64,000 nucleotides of DNA, from contig CP012812.1 in assembly GCA_001936135.1 (NCBI GenBank), positions 124,001-188,000 of the forward strand, read 5' to 3'. The notes below the pieces were generated by a model, which ran no database searches, had not been told where the DNA came from, and worked only from the letters and a program-made list of their open reading frames with translations. This DNA is from Saccharomycopsis fibuligera x Saccharomycopsis cf. fibuligera (Eukaryota > Ascomycota > Saccharomycetes > Ascoideales > Saccharomycopsidaceae). The position numbers were made by a program, and so were the translations under genes. This document shows positions 11,545-21,412 of this stretch, one piece after another (position 1 is the first letter of the stretch; each line of letters starts with the position of its first letter).

Positions 11545-11880
11545 TGCTCTGTAGATTTATCACGTAAAAAACATAAACAATCGCATGAGGATGCTAACAA
11601 ACAAATGGAGCACTTTTTGGTTAAATGTCCAGTAGCACAAGCATTGTGGAAAAAGTTGCATATAAATAAGGAATTGAGCTGGGACAGCCTCATCCTTCCA
11701 TCCAGCGATACACGAGAATTGATCCAGGTCAACAGATACTTGATATTTCAAAAGGAATACTCCCGCCTACGGAAAGATAAGGACTTTGATTGAAAAACCA
11801 TTCCAATTTCTACTACATCACCACGGTAATCAATTAGATAACGCAAGAGAGTTATTTGGTGAGCGGAGGATGGTATCGAA
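11545..11880 (+). mobile_element. LINE fragment: 3' end of an L1/Zorro-like ORF2
   Basis: A stop-free stretch ending at 11793 encodes …MEHFLVKCPVAQALWKKL…. This resembles the C-terminal Cys/His motif of L1-clade LINE ORF2 proteins (H-x-F-x-x-C-P-x-A-x-x-x-W). After its stop, a neighbouring frame continues in a similar style (HHHGNQLDNARELFGERR…) to a stop at about 11880. That looks like a single frameshift in one former reading frame. The upstream frame closes at 11544, so no reverse transcriptase domain is present. L1-type elements called Zorro are known in C. albicans. The copy is dead and strongly 5'-truncated. A 26-A run at 12134-12159 could be its tail, which would extend the element to there. 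It lies about 190 bp upstream of the tRNA gene. Confidence 0.55.
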
Positions 11881-13321
11881 GTGAGACCCTTTTTCTTTTA
11901 TCTGTCGAAAGCAAAGTAATGACCCTCAAAAACCAAGAGTCATCATCTCAAACCAAAATATCCTCGTTTCAAATCCGCCAAAATTACTAAATTTCCGACT
12001 AATACTAACGGGGTTTCTATTTATCTAAATATCACTCAAATAAAAATAACTTAGCTATACTGTATATACTACATAAGTAAATTTTCTAGGTTAAAATTCT
12101 TAACATAGAAGTAATCGATCGATCTTCTGCGTGAAAAAAAAAAAAAAAAAAAAAAAAAAGGCAAGCAGTTTTGGTATCCTAATTTTCTTACTTTCAGTTA
12201 ATAATAACTTGCTAAAATTCTTCAAGTCAAAGACACGCAATGGATTTTCAATAATGCTAAAGACTCAGCTATCTAAAAAATACTAATTTTAATAAATGGA
12301 GATGGCAAAATTTATTATGATAAAAAACATACATGAGAAGACTAATCCTGCATGACAAAACTGATACGTGTGCTTTCTTTAACTAAAAAGAGCCATAATT
12401 TGTATTTTAGTAACTTTTTTGCAACAAAAATGCTAGATCTAAATAATTTATTAGCTTACAAATTGTGGTCAGACACAACTAGCTCAAGCAGTAGCCAATG
12501 CTTCAAAGCATTAGGGCATGTACAGCTACGACGATCGATGCCGGAAGCAGCACAAAAAGAAAGACCAAAATCATCGCTGTCGATCAGCAAAGCAGCAGTG
12601 CGTGATCTAAGCCGAGCAGATACGCAATGCACAAAAACTATTCCGAAATTTTGCTTGCGTTTGTCCATAAGAGTTATTTGGTCCTCGGCTAACACAAAAG
12701 CTAAATGCTTTACCAATAAAAATGAAGTGGCAATATTTGAACAAAACTGGGAGTGCACCGAAGTAAGTTATATAAAACAGTATTGAGGCTGTTCGCGTGT
12801 CTCCAAATGTTTTTATTGACGCGTTATGACGCAATACAATGCGCATATGCGAACACTAATTCTCTCATGAAAACTCCTATTGGCCAACATCTTCAATAAG
12901 ATGCAGACAGCTAAAGCGGACCTGCAGATGGATGCGTTATGTACCGCATATTTCCTTATTGGGAATTTTTGTTCACCGTTGGTTCTTTTTTAGAATATTT
13001 ATTTTTTTCTTCACTGCCGGCGCCGACCAATATATACCAAGAATTTTTCCTTTCTTTCTGGTGAATGTTGCTCCATTTTTCAAAATTGTTTGAATCTTTC
13101 GCACATATCGTCAGTTTCCTTCTAAATCACCTATTCCAAACTTTAGATTTTGGCACTTGTCCTGAGTTTTCACCATAGCTAAAAGTTAACTGTGCTTTTT
13201 TCGTCAAAAGCAAAAACTGAAATTTAATCTAAAAATAAACACCAACTCGATAAGCCTTCGCCAACACACACTTGATAATCCAAAACTCATCAAGATAGAA
13301 ATAAAGTAAACTACCAACAAA
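11881..13321. other. intergenic between LINE remnant and GPI protein gene
   Basis: Contains the 26-A run at 12134-12159, overlapping unsupported ORFs on both strands at 12352-12846, and a TATATA element near 13031, about 290 bp before the next gene. Confidence 0.5.
12134..12159 (+). repeat. 26-A homopolymer
   Basis: Uninterrupted A run about 250 bp after the LINE coding remnant; it could be the LINE's poly-A tail or a chance tract. Confidence 0.85.
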
Positions 13322-13900
13322 ATGGTTCAATCCGTACTCTTAAAAATCTTAATTCTTTTACAATGTGCCTCAGCTAACACATTTCTCTACACTTACGTGA
13401 CGGGCGAACTAACGGTAACGGTCTCAGAAGTCAGTCACATCAGCACCGTTATTGATGGTCTGACCTATGATTTCTCATTTTTAGAACCTACTTCCACCAA
13501 CACCGTCAAGTCAGCTTACACTGATCAACCTCCAGAAAGTAGCGTTACTGATAGTGAGGACAACAACAATAATGGTCTCAATATTGACAGTAAATCCATT
13601 GCTGCCATCAGCAGTAGTCTTGCTGCTGTGAGTATAACTGATGACTCAGTTAATGTGCAAACTGACACAGCGACAACATTCACAACATTGACTAATTCCA
13701 ACAGCACCAGTATAGTAGCAACAACCACAGTTGCTGCTAATAGCACCAGAATTTCAGCTGACTTGGGGTTGGAGAATGGAGCTTCTACAAATAATAGTTC
13801 TACAAATTCGTCATCTTCCACATCAAGTAAAGCTGGTGCTGGTGCATTGTCTGCTAGCTATATGTTGGGAGGCTTGATGTTATTTGCCTGTTTGCTTTAG
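13322..13900 (+). CDS. putative GPI-anchored secreted protein, 192 aa
   Basis: A small secretory protein. Residues 1-18 form a signal peptide (MVQSVLLKI…CASA). The next 40 or so residues (NTFLYTYVTGELTVTVSEV…) may be a small beta-rich domain. After that the chain is Ser/Thr/Asn-rich, as in heavily O-mannosylated wall proteins. The C-terminus (SASYMLGGLMLFACLL) is a short hydrophobic tail after a small-residue region, as in GPI-attachment signals. I do not recognise a family beyond this architecture. It lies 2.6 kb from the PIR/GPI protein on the same strand, but sequence similarity between the two is limited to the general layout. Confidence 0.75.
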   Translation: MVQSVLLKILILLQCASANTFLYTYVTGELTVTVSEVSHISTVIDGLTYDFSFLEPTSTNTVKSAYTDQPPESSVTDSEDNNNNGLNIDSKSIAAISSSLAAVSITDDSVNVQTDTATTFTTLTNSNSTSIVATTTVAANSTRISADLGLENGASTNNSSTNSSSSTSSKAGAGALSASYMLGGLMLFACLL

Positions 13901-13921
13901 ACAGAACCTATTGAGCTACAT

Positions 13922-13954
<33 letters not shown>

Positions 13955-15257
13955 CAATTAATTTCTTATTTGTCTCCAATTGTGTTTTAATATTGGCCTT
14001 TGGCCTATTGCAAAATGCTCACCATAATATTTTTTTTCTCTAACGATAATAGCTAACGATATTTGTTCTTTTTTGCTTTTCATCCCTCTTTTGATTTTTT
14101 TCTCGTTCATGGATTTGATCTCGCTACAATTTGATTTATTATCTTTATACCATATGTCCTTTTAAATCTGCTGACTTTTTTATTGTCGTTCCAATCTTTA
14201 TAGCCTACGAGTTACGCAATCGTGTTCTACGCATTTGCCTTTTTCCCATAGTTTATTCTATGCCATTTGTTTTATCTATTTTGTCTTTTTTCTTACTTAA
14301 TACATTTGATTTTCTTCATTACATTGTTCAAGGCTTATTTTATTTGTTGAATATTAGTACTTTTTTTTTTTTTATTAAAACCAAGTATTTTTCCGGAATG
14401 TAGGATATCACTAATAATTTATCGTGCTACACTGTGCTACTAATTGTTTACAGAGATTAAAATTTTAATAATATTTACCAGTTCTTAGCACTGATTCTTC
14501 TTCAAGGGTTATTCAGTGATTGATAGACACTGTCTCATGAGTATGCAAAGTGTCTTGTTTCTTTGTATTGTCAAAATTGACGCTGCTGTAAGGTACGGAA
14601 CAGCCACTAATTAAAGCCACTATCTTCATTCACTCACAAGATTCTACATTTTAAAGCCAATTTTTTTTCCACAAAGAAGCGGGAAACGGTATGAATTTTA
14701 ACCAATGATTTAAAAGCCTATTATTGATACTATAATCTTTATCAATAAGCAACCTGGTAAGAGCAAAAAGAAGAAAAAGGATTGAAGGGAGGAGTTATGA
14801 AGGACAAACTAAAAGAATACATAAAAAGTGAATAATGAAGAGTTAACGAAAGTAAAAAAAAAAATATTAAAAAATTAGGAATGATATTAAAAAAAGGATG
14901 AATGTTTTTTTTTTTTTTTTATAATTTAGTAAAACAAATGGTGAATATGAGCTTGCTGGACTGCTTAGCAACTGGTGCTACACAAAACTTTATTATCAAA
15001 TTTAACTGGAACTTTTTTTAATTTCTTCAATTTTGTTTATTTTGGTAATTTGCTTAATTGTTTCTTTTTGAAAGATGCAATAATATGATATTTTATGAGA
15101 TGAAGTCTTGAGATTCAAATATGAGATATGACTAGCATTAGAACCCGAGCAGTCTACTTTTTTGATCTTTTTCCCAATTTAACTTTCTCGGAATTTTGAT
15201 AGGTTTAAAAACTCAAAACTAAAGTATCTAAAATGCCAGTTACTAATGATGCTAAAT
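13901..15257. other. convergent intergenic region with 32-T tract
   Basis: 3' flanks of the GPI gene (+) and UBP8 (-). It holds a 32-T run at 13923-13954 and further T/A runs near 14360 and 14907. A 90-codon hydrophobic ORF at 14131-14403 reflects T-richness and is not called. Confidence 0.55.
13923..13954 (+). repeat. 32-T homopolymer
   Basis: Longest homopolymer in the window, directly after the GPI gene stop codon. Length is likely unstable and may include sequencing error. Confidence 0.9.
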
Positions 15258-17342
15258 CTATGGAAATTGATGTTTGATGTAAAATAGTAAGTAAGCGTTT
15301 GTAGCTAACGCTTCTTGCTGACTAATGATGGTCACCATAGAGTCATCAAATTTGAACCACTAGAAATGAGTTAATAAAAGAACAAGAAAAATTGGCAACA
15401 AGCGAAATATAGCTTTTTTTTTTTTTAAAAAAAACAAACAAACAAACGAGCAAACAAACATACCTTTCCTTCCCCGTTTTTTATAATACAAACATAGTGG
15501 CCATTATTAACCTGACCAATATGACAAACTATGGCAAAAAGTTCATACACTAGCTCACCCTTTTGAGCAGTAGCAGAGACTGTACTGGTAACGTATTTGG
15601 AAACGTCCAAAATTATTGGATATTCAACCTTTTCTTCTAGTTTAACAGATGCGCCAGTAGCTAAATGTTCAAATCGCTAAATATTGTTAATAATCTGCAG
15701 TAGACAACCAAAACAAAAAACAAAAAACAAAAATAAATAAGAAATCACAAAAAGAACGTAAATAAAAGAACACCTACTTTTAGTTGTATACTTAATACTG
15801 GTCCCAATTTTTTTATTGATAGCTTCTTTGATGCATTCGTTTTTCGGTTACAACTAGTACAACTATAGTTGCTTTCCAATGATTCCGGTTTTGTGAACCA
15901 TGATAAACAATCATGCAAATTACCCACCGCAGACTTGGTAGTTTTATTTTTAATTTCTAACAACAAGTCAATCATTGGGTCCACAGTTTTGTTGACATTA
16001 TTGCACTCATGACATTTAATGGAACTTTGCAACTCACCTGAGAAAATTTTATGCGTCAAACAGTCACAATGCTCATTTGAGCCAAAAGAGATGGACGACG
16101 ATCTCATGTGTTTTGTGACTTTAACATTTGTGTCGTCACTATTATTTAACTTGGCATTATGGATTTTTGCATGCTGGTGATTGATGAGATGTGACTTGTG
16201 GAATTCGCCCAAGACAAATTGCCAAAATTCATGAGCATCTTGTTGCGAATAACCTGCCAAAGATTTATTTATTTTCCAACAAGTAGTCAAAAACTTAGTC
16301 AAGCCAAACCCAGTGATAGAGTTTGAAGTGAAAAAATCGACAAATACTTCATCAATGCGACAAGTGATACAAGTATCATCATTTTCAAGTTTCTTGACAC
16401 ACTTCATATGCAGGCCGGACAAAAAATGTTCTCTAACAAAGGGATTATGAATCAAGGTTTGAATAATTGTGGACATGTAACAAGTGGCACCCATGTTGAC
16501 AAACCCACGTAGCCCTGTAGATGCTTTGAAAGACGGTAAACGAGAGTTGTCTTCAATGAACTTGCGGGACTCTGTGGATAGGTTTTCGATAAATGGGTAT
16601 ATGGGCATTCCTGGGGCGCTGGAAAGTCTATTAGTAGTTTGTAATGAGTTAATGCGGATTCGCTCCAACTCCGGATGGCTGACATAGTCGTTGCATCTAA
16701 AGCAATAGACTTGTCCAAATGTGGAGATGGCTAGAAAGGTGAGTTAGTAAAAGTAAACTTGAAAGAAAGCGTGGGAATTACAATATCCAAAGATCTTTAA
16801 TTTAAGCTAATTAGAACACCAAACATACCGAATAAGTGATGAGTAGCCGCTGAATGTTCAGCACCATGTTTCTTATCAAAACAACCAACATGAGGACATT
16901 GCAAACAAATCAAATTGACGGATAAGTTATTCTTGCAGTGACTGCACTTTACAGCTGAGGTTCTTAACTTAAGCAACTTTTTGCGATCCACAGAAGCTGC
17001 CGGCACCGTTTTCTTTGCGATTTTATTCGGAGGGCCGTTACCATTAACTGCTGCTGTAGAAGACTTTGCTGCTTTTCCTGGGCCCGTAGTGAAGCGCAAA
17101 CCAGGTTGAGGATAAGCCAAGCACAGCACTTTGATGGAAAGGTGATAATTTTTCATGACAAGGTCCCTTGCTTGGGAGCCGAGAAGCCTCTTCAAGTGGT
17201 CGCACGAGGGAAATGTGACAAGATCAAGAGGATCGAAAGCAGGGCTGCTGCCGCCAACGGAGGATGGAGGTGAGGCGCTGGAGGCGAGGGCACCGGCAGG
17301 CGAAGAAATTCGCGAGTTAGGCAAGTGCTTCCTTCCAGACAT
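15258..17342 (-). CDS. UBP8: UBP8-like SAGA ubiquitin protease, four exons
   Basis: The ubiquitin hydrolase of the SAGA deubiquitinating module, which removes ubiquitin from histone H2B. The exons are 17342..16829, 16730..15778, 15676..15464 and 15359..15258, joining to 593 codons plus stop. The N-terminal ZnF-UBP domain has paired ligands at C47/H49, C133/C136, C146/C149, C154/H159/H163 and C181/C184. The USP domain has the Cys box GLRGFVNMGATCYM (C255), AGYSQQDAHEFWQF, the Zn ribbon CHEC…CTSC, QLKRFEH, the His box GHYV (H549) and WFKFDDSMV. These blocks match S. cerevisiae Ubp8 as I recall it. It is longer than yeast Ubp8 (471 aa), mainly through a low-complexity insertion in the zinc-finger region. 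MSGRK at 17342 is preferred as the start; an ATG at 17357 adds five residues. All three junctions keep frame and conserved motifs. Confidence 0.92.
15360..15463 (-). other. UBP8 intron 3
   Basis: A 104-nt intron with a GTATGT start, TATTAAC branch point and TTTCTAG end. It separates the His-box exon from the last exon, which begins WFKFDD. Phase 0. Confidence 0.88.
15677..15777 (-). other. UBP8 intron 2
   Basis: A 101-nt intron with an unusual GTAGGT start, TATTAAC branch and ATATTTAG end. It splits the conserved QLK|RFEH motif at phase 0. If retained, the frame reads only ten more residues before a stop, giving a product without the His box. Confidence 0.88.
16731..16828 (-). other. UBP8 intron 1
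   Basis: A 98-nt intron with a consensus GTATGT start, TACTAAC branch and TTTCTAG end. It lies inside the zinc-finger domain and is phase 1. Confidence 0.9.
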
Positions 17343-17714
17343 GGCTTGCAGTAACAAAGAAAAGGGTATGGGAGCTAGTCTGGGAGTAGTATCAAGTCAA
17401 GACGACAGCGACTGGGCGATGTTGAGAGACGGTGGAGGAAGCTTTGATGACGATGGTGATGGTGATGGCCGTCGTTTGTTTTTTCTGCGGGCGGCCACGA
17501 GACTGGTCACATGGGAAGAAATCCAACATCGCTTATACGCTTATGCTGTTAATGCACCACTGTTTCGTCATAAATATTGACAATCTACTACTCTTTTGCT
17601 GATTTTTTGCTTTTAGCTAATTTCGTACTACTCTTACGCTACCAAAAAGTAAAAACCGTTAAACAATATTGTATAGAAACCAAAAGCTAATAATAAACAC
17701 TAATCTACACTAAC
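17343..17714. other. intergenic, UBP8 promoter
   Basis: A 372-bp spacer between FPR3/4 (3' end) and UBP8 (5' end), both on the minus strand. An ORF crossing it on the plus strand (17155-17580) is mostly antisense to UBP8 and not called. Confidence 0.6.
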
Positions 17715-18995
17715 CTATTTGAAGGAAACGAGCTTAACATCAAAGGTCAACTCACTGTTGGCTGGAATACCTGGCAAGGCTTGGGAACCGTAAGCAGCAG
17801 CTGGAGGAATAACAATTCTTCTTTCGCCACCAACAGCCATACCTTGGATACCCAAGTCCCAACCTCTAATGACTTCACCTTTACCCAATTTGAAGCTGAA
17901 TGGTTTGCCCTTAACATTCTTGTCAAACACCTTACCGTTCTTCAACTTACCAATGTAACGGACGCCAACTCTTTGACCACTCTTCACTTTTGGACCTTCA
18001 CCAATGCTTCTGTCTTCAATAACAACACCAGCACTCAAAGTGTGTTTGGTGATCTTCTTTGGCTTAGCAGTCTCAGATGGAGTTGGACCTTTTTCCAATT
18101 TTTTGTCGAATTTAACCTTTTTTTCTTCTTCTTTCTTAGACTTTTTGGCTGGTTTAGCTTCTTCTTTTTCTTCTTCTTCTTCAGCAGCTCTCTTTTTGTT
18201 GTCCTTTTTGGCTTGTTTTTTGGATTTTTTTGGTTCTTCCTTTGGCTCTTCTTCTTCAGCGTCTTCTTGAAGTTCTTGGATCTTAGCAGCGTTAAAGTCT
18301 TCATCGTTCAAAATTTCATCTTCATCTGGAGTCAAGTCATATTCATCACTGTCTTCACCTTCGTAGTCTTCATCTTCAGAGTCGTAATCTTCTTCGTCTG
18401 ATTCGTCATCAAATGGATGTCTGATGTAATTACCACTCAAGTGGATTGGGTAAGAACCAGTGACAACAAAGTAAACTTCTTCATCAGGGCTAATGGTAAG
18501 GTCCAAGGTTTGTTGATATTGGATCTTTGGGCCCAAAGTACAAAGAACAAATTCTTCAACTTCGTCATCGAGTTCATCATCACTCAAGATTTGGTCATCT
18601 TCTTCATCAATTTCTTGTTCTTTTTCTTCTTCATCGGCCTTCTTGCCCTTCTTTGGAGACTTTTTCACTTCTTTGGATTCTTCTTCAGCCTTTTTGCCCT
18701 TCTTTGGGGATTTTTTCTGTTCTTTAGGTTGCTCTTCTTCTTCATCATCCAACTCATCGGCAGATTCGTCTTCGGATTCTTCGTCAGAGTCCTCGTAGTC
18801 GTCAATGTCAAACTTTCTCTTCAACAAACGCAAAGTGGATGGTTCAGCATCGTCGTCAACGGCTTCTGGATCTAAAGCAGCCAAACGAAGGGTGATGGAC
18901 ACCGGGAAGGATTCGCTGATAGCAGCGGTTGGGTTAAATGGTTTCAACGCAAGGTTGTAGGTACCAATTGGCAAAATTTGTTCGTTATCGGACAT
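17715..18995 (-). CDS. FPR3: nucleolar FKBP-type prolyl isomerase (Fpr3/Fpr4)
   Basis: A 426-residue peptidyl-prolyl cis-trans isomerase of the nuclear Fpr3/Fpr4 type, which acts in histone and chromatin regulation and rDNA silencing. The N-terminal ~110 residues resemble the nucleoplasmin-like fold of the family, beginning [20 protein letters not shown]. The middle has long acidic runs ([19 protein letters not shown]) alternating with Lys-rich repeats ([10 protein letters not shown], present twice, and [14 protein letters not shown]). The FKBP domain covers about the last 95 residues, with the hallmarks [32 protein letters not shown] and [13 protein letters not shown]. cerevisiae has two paralogues; I cannot tell which this corresponds to, and most yeasts outside the genome-duplication clade should have one. 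Start at the first ATG. Confidence 0.93.
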   Translation of the reverse strand: MSDNEQILPIGTYNLALKPFNPTAAISESFPVSITLRLAALDPEAVDDDAEPSTLRLLKRKFDIDDYEDSDEESEDESADELDDEEEEQPKEQKKSPKKGKKAEEESKEVKKSPKKGKKADEEEKEQEIDEEDDQILSDDELDDEVEEFVLCTLGPKIQYQQTLDLTISPDEEVYFVVTGSYPIHLSGNYIRHPFDDESDEEDYDSEDEDYEGEDSDEYDLTPDEDEILNDEDFNAAKIQELQEDAEEEEPKEEPKKSKKQAKKDNKKRAAEEEEEKEEAKPAKKSKKEEEKKVKFDKKLEKGPTPSETAKPKKITKHTLSAGVVIEDRSIGEGPKVKSGQRVGVRYIGKLKNGKVFDKNVKGKPFSFKLGKGEVIRGWDLGIQGMAVGGERRIVIPPAAAYGSQALPGIPANSELTFDVKLVSFK

Positions 18996-19545
18996 TGTAT
19001 GTGTGTGCTATATTATATAGTGCGACAGAAGTAGATATAGATCTGGGAGAATCAGCAACAGAAGAAGGGAGTAGAAGAGAAGAGAAGAGAGATGAGAAGA
19101 GGTTTAAATATAAAGAACAAAAGAGAAAATTTTTAGTAAAAAGTAAAAAAAATAAAATAAAAATTTTTTTTTTCCGGGGGCTGCGCCAATCTGCACGCCA
19201 TTTCTGTTTTTCTTTTGCTGCAGCGCAACGCCGTCCACTGCGAACATCGCTACACAAAAATACACAATTAACAGAGACAACTACATTATAGTGTATACAG
19301 ACAAAATAAAATCAAGTGTATAAAATATCTAGAGATGGTATCAAGGTATAACTAAAACCCGGTATAAATATAAATAGCAAAGAAAAAAACTATAACAAAA
19401 AGATAGTATAACAACAAACCAAACCAAACCAACAAACAAGTGAAAAACAGACTTTTGTAGCTAAACCGTAAGGTATTCTAGTAGTTTAGTATTCTAGTAT
19501 TCTGGGGAATAGTGTAGTGGAATCCAGCTGCACAATAGGTATTCA
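18996..19545. other. intergenic, FPR3/4 promoter
   Basis: A 550-bp spacer between the DPP1-like gene (3' end) and FPR3/4 (5' end). Purine-rich on the plus strand near 19060-19170. No gene supported. Confidence 0.6.
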
Positions 19546-20481
19546 TCACAACTGGGTCGTCGGGTATCTCTGGGTCTCAATGTCATCGGACTGATACGCT
19601 GTCTGATAGTTTTCATATGCAGAGCCGTCATCAAACTCATTCACCTCGTTATTCTCCAAGTTGTTTTCTTCAATCAACTGGCACGGAATGTAACACAAGC
19701 TAGTATTGTAGGCAGGAAAGTTTCTCTTATAAGCGAAATATGCACAAATTGCCCCAATTATACTTCCCAAGGCAACATCGGAGTATCTGTGTCTATAATC
19801 TTCTGTTCTTGATATGGCAATAAGTCCAGCAAAAAGACTTGGAATAAAAGAAAAACACACTCTCCAAGCACCAGTTCTCTTGTGATACGCAGCAGTTTGC
19901 CCAATAAGCCACCATGTCAAGTATCCCAACCCAGCAAAACTGGTACTGGAGTGGCCCGAGGGACATGATCTCATCCCGTCTCTCAATTTACTAATATCAG
20001 TGGTGGTGCATACATCCTGGGGCCAAACATATGTGTTTTCTTTGGTACCGCTTTTCACCTCGCACCGGGAAATGAAATCTGGCCTAGGTCTTCCAATCCA
20101 ATTTTTAAGCATCCCAGTGAGAAAAGAGTTGACGGAAATTGAGAGAACAAAGCCAACAAACGATATCCAGGTGACATAGATTCGGTGCTCATTGGTGAAG
20201 ATGAGCGCTAAGATAATAAGGGCCAAAAACGGAACCAAAAGCGCATAGATGAATAATTCAACAGTAGAAACATGTTCCTTTTCAGTGAACGTATGGCTTA
20301 TGGATAGATCATTGATGTAGAATTCTCTTTCGTATGGGGGAGCATCGTTCAAGGCGCCATATATGACCAAAAGGACGATGCACAACAAGATGTCATTGAT
20401 CCTTAGACGGAAAAGAGTCTTGAAGAATTTGTTGTCTTGAAGCCCGAAGTGGACCCTATTGACTTTGCGTGAGAGTGCCAT
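19546..20481 (-). CDS. DPP1: PAP2-family lipid phosphatase (Dpp1-like)
   Basis: A 311-residue Mg-independent phosphatidate/diacylglycerol-pyrophosphate phosphatase, a multi-span protein of the vacuole membrane in S. cerevisiae. All three catalytic motifs of the family are present: KNWIGRPRP (126-134, KX6RP), PSGH (174-177), and SRTEDYRHRYSD (224-235, SRX5HX3D), with the nucleophilic/acid-base histidines at 177 and 231. Six hydrophobic segments can be drawn, for example residues 28-43, 76-96, 104-122, 180-196, 210-224 and 236-251. The C-terminus is acidic and probably cytosolic. The length matches Dpp1 (289) and Lpp1 (274) roughly; the choice of Dpp1 over Lpp1 is a best guess. By codon-wise reading I found no CTG codon in it. 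Confidence 0.9.
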   Translation of the reverse strand: MALSRKVNRVHFGLQDNKFFKTLFRLRINDILLCIVLLVIYGALNDAPPYEREFYINDLSISHTFTEKEHVSTVELFIYALLVPFLALIILALIFTNEHRIYVTWISFVGFVLSISVNSFLTGMLKNWIGRPRPDFISRCEVKSGTKENTYVWPQDVCTTTDISKLRDGMRSCPSGHSSTSFAGLGYLTWWLIGQTAAYHKRTGAWRVCFSFIPSLFAGLIAISRTEDYRHRYSDVALGSIIGAICAYFAYKRNFPAYNTSLCYIPCQLIEENNLENNEVNEFDDGSAYENYQTAYQSDDIETQRYPTTQL

Positions 20482-21412
20482 GAGGTATGTGGGTTATAAC
20501 AGAGGTTAGCACTAGCTGGTGGTTAGCTAGAGGAGAATCATATATATGATTCGAAAGAAGATCAAGGAAACTCGGTGCGTGCAGTACGTGAAACGGATGA
20601 AAACGAGACAAGCCGAAAACTTGTGTACAATTGAGCTAAATTGAGTTTGAGCCGCCGCAGCGTTTCACATTTTCATCCAGAGGACAGCCTGGAGATTATC
20701 TAAGCAAATATGCCTGTATAGTATAATCAACGAGTAATCTAAAATATTATGTAATACATTAGAGCATAGCATCTTGGACTATAACCCTGCCTCGGTGTTT
20801 TGGATATAACCGGGCAACATAAATCTCGGAGTATCCCTTGAGCACCACAAAAGGAAATTTCCTAATAGGGACATCCTCGGCAAAACAGCGAGACTTTTGC
20901 CCAATCCACACGGTGCTGGCCACAACATTGCACAACATCGCACAGCTCACTTCACCATAAACATCATGTACTGTACATGGCCACAATTTGAGGTTCAGAG
21001 AATTCGCGGAACCCACCGCTTTTAGTAGAGGGCAATATTCCATGGGTTCGCTATGATTCCATCCCTATCAACCCACTAATTCACTGTGGTTCTCGACCCT
21101 CAACACGCTCCTTCTAGCAGTTTCCAACACAGCAGATCCTGCAGCTCCCCAAATAAGCCTGCAGCAAGGCCTCGCGCGAGTTTTTTTCCCTCTGTTTCTA
21201 TAAAGCTCGCCCAGTTTCCTCAGTTTTGTTTATCTCTCTGCCATGTTTTGAACTTGATTTGTTTTTTATTCAATTTTATTTTACTTTTTTTTTGTGTGTG
21301 TCTTTCTCTATACTTCACTATTCACTTTCATTATATTCAACTTCTTTGTTTCAGTACTCCTCTCTCCTTATCTGGCTATATAAAACTTTAATATTACTCT
21401 CACTCTAACCAA
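20482..21412. other. divergent promoter region DPP1-like / ITR1-like
   Basis: 931 bp between divergent genes. It contains an 18-bp perfect palindrome at 20535-20552 close to the DPP1-like start, and a TATA-like TATATAAAA at 21377-21385 just before the transporter ATG. A 94-codon minus-strand ORF (20759-21043) shows no family feature and is left uncalled. Confidence 0.55.
20535..20552. repeat. 18-bp perfect palindrome, TATA-containing
   Basis: GAATCATATATATGATTC reads the same on both strands. It lies 54-71 bp upstream of the DPP1-like ATG. It may simply contain the TATA element (ATATATA), or bind a dimeric factor. Confidence 0.6.

Noticed and set aside
12352-12846. Overlapping ORFs on both strands, up to 144 codons
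   Set aside because: No family feature, no supporting promoter or codon bias; likely chance, perhaps within old repeat-derived DNA.
17155-17580. 141-codon plus-strand ORF
   Set aside because: Mostly antisense to UBP8 exon 1, with irregular composition.
20759-21043. 94-codon minus-strand ORF between the DPP1-like gene and the inositol transporter
   Set aside because: Looks somewhat protein-like but shows no motif, and it lies in a divergent promoter region.
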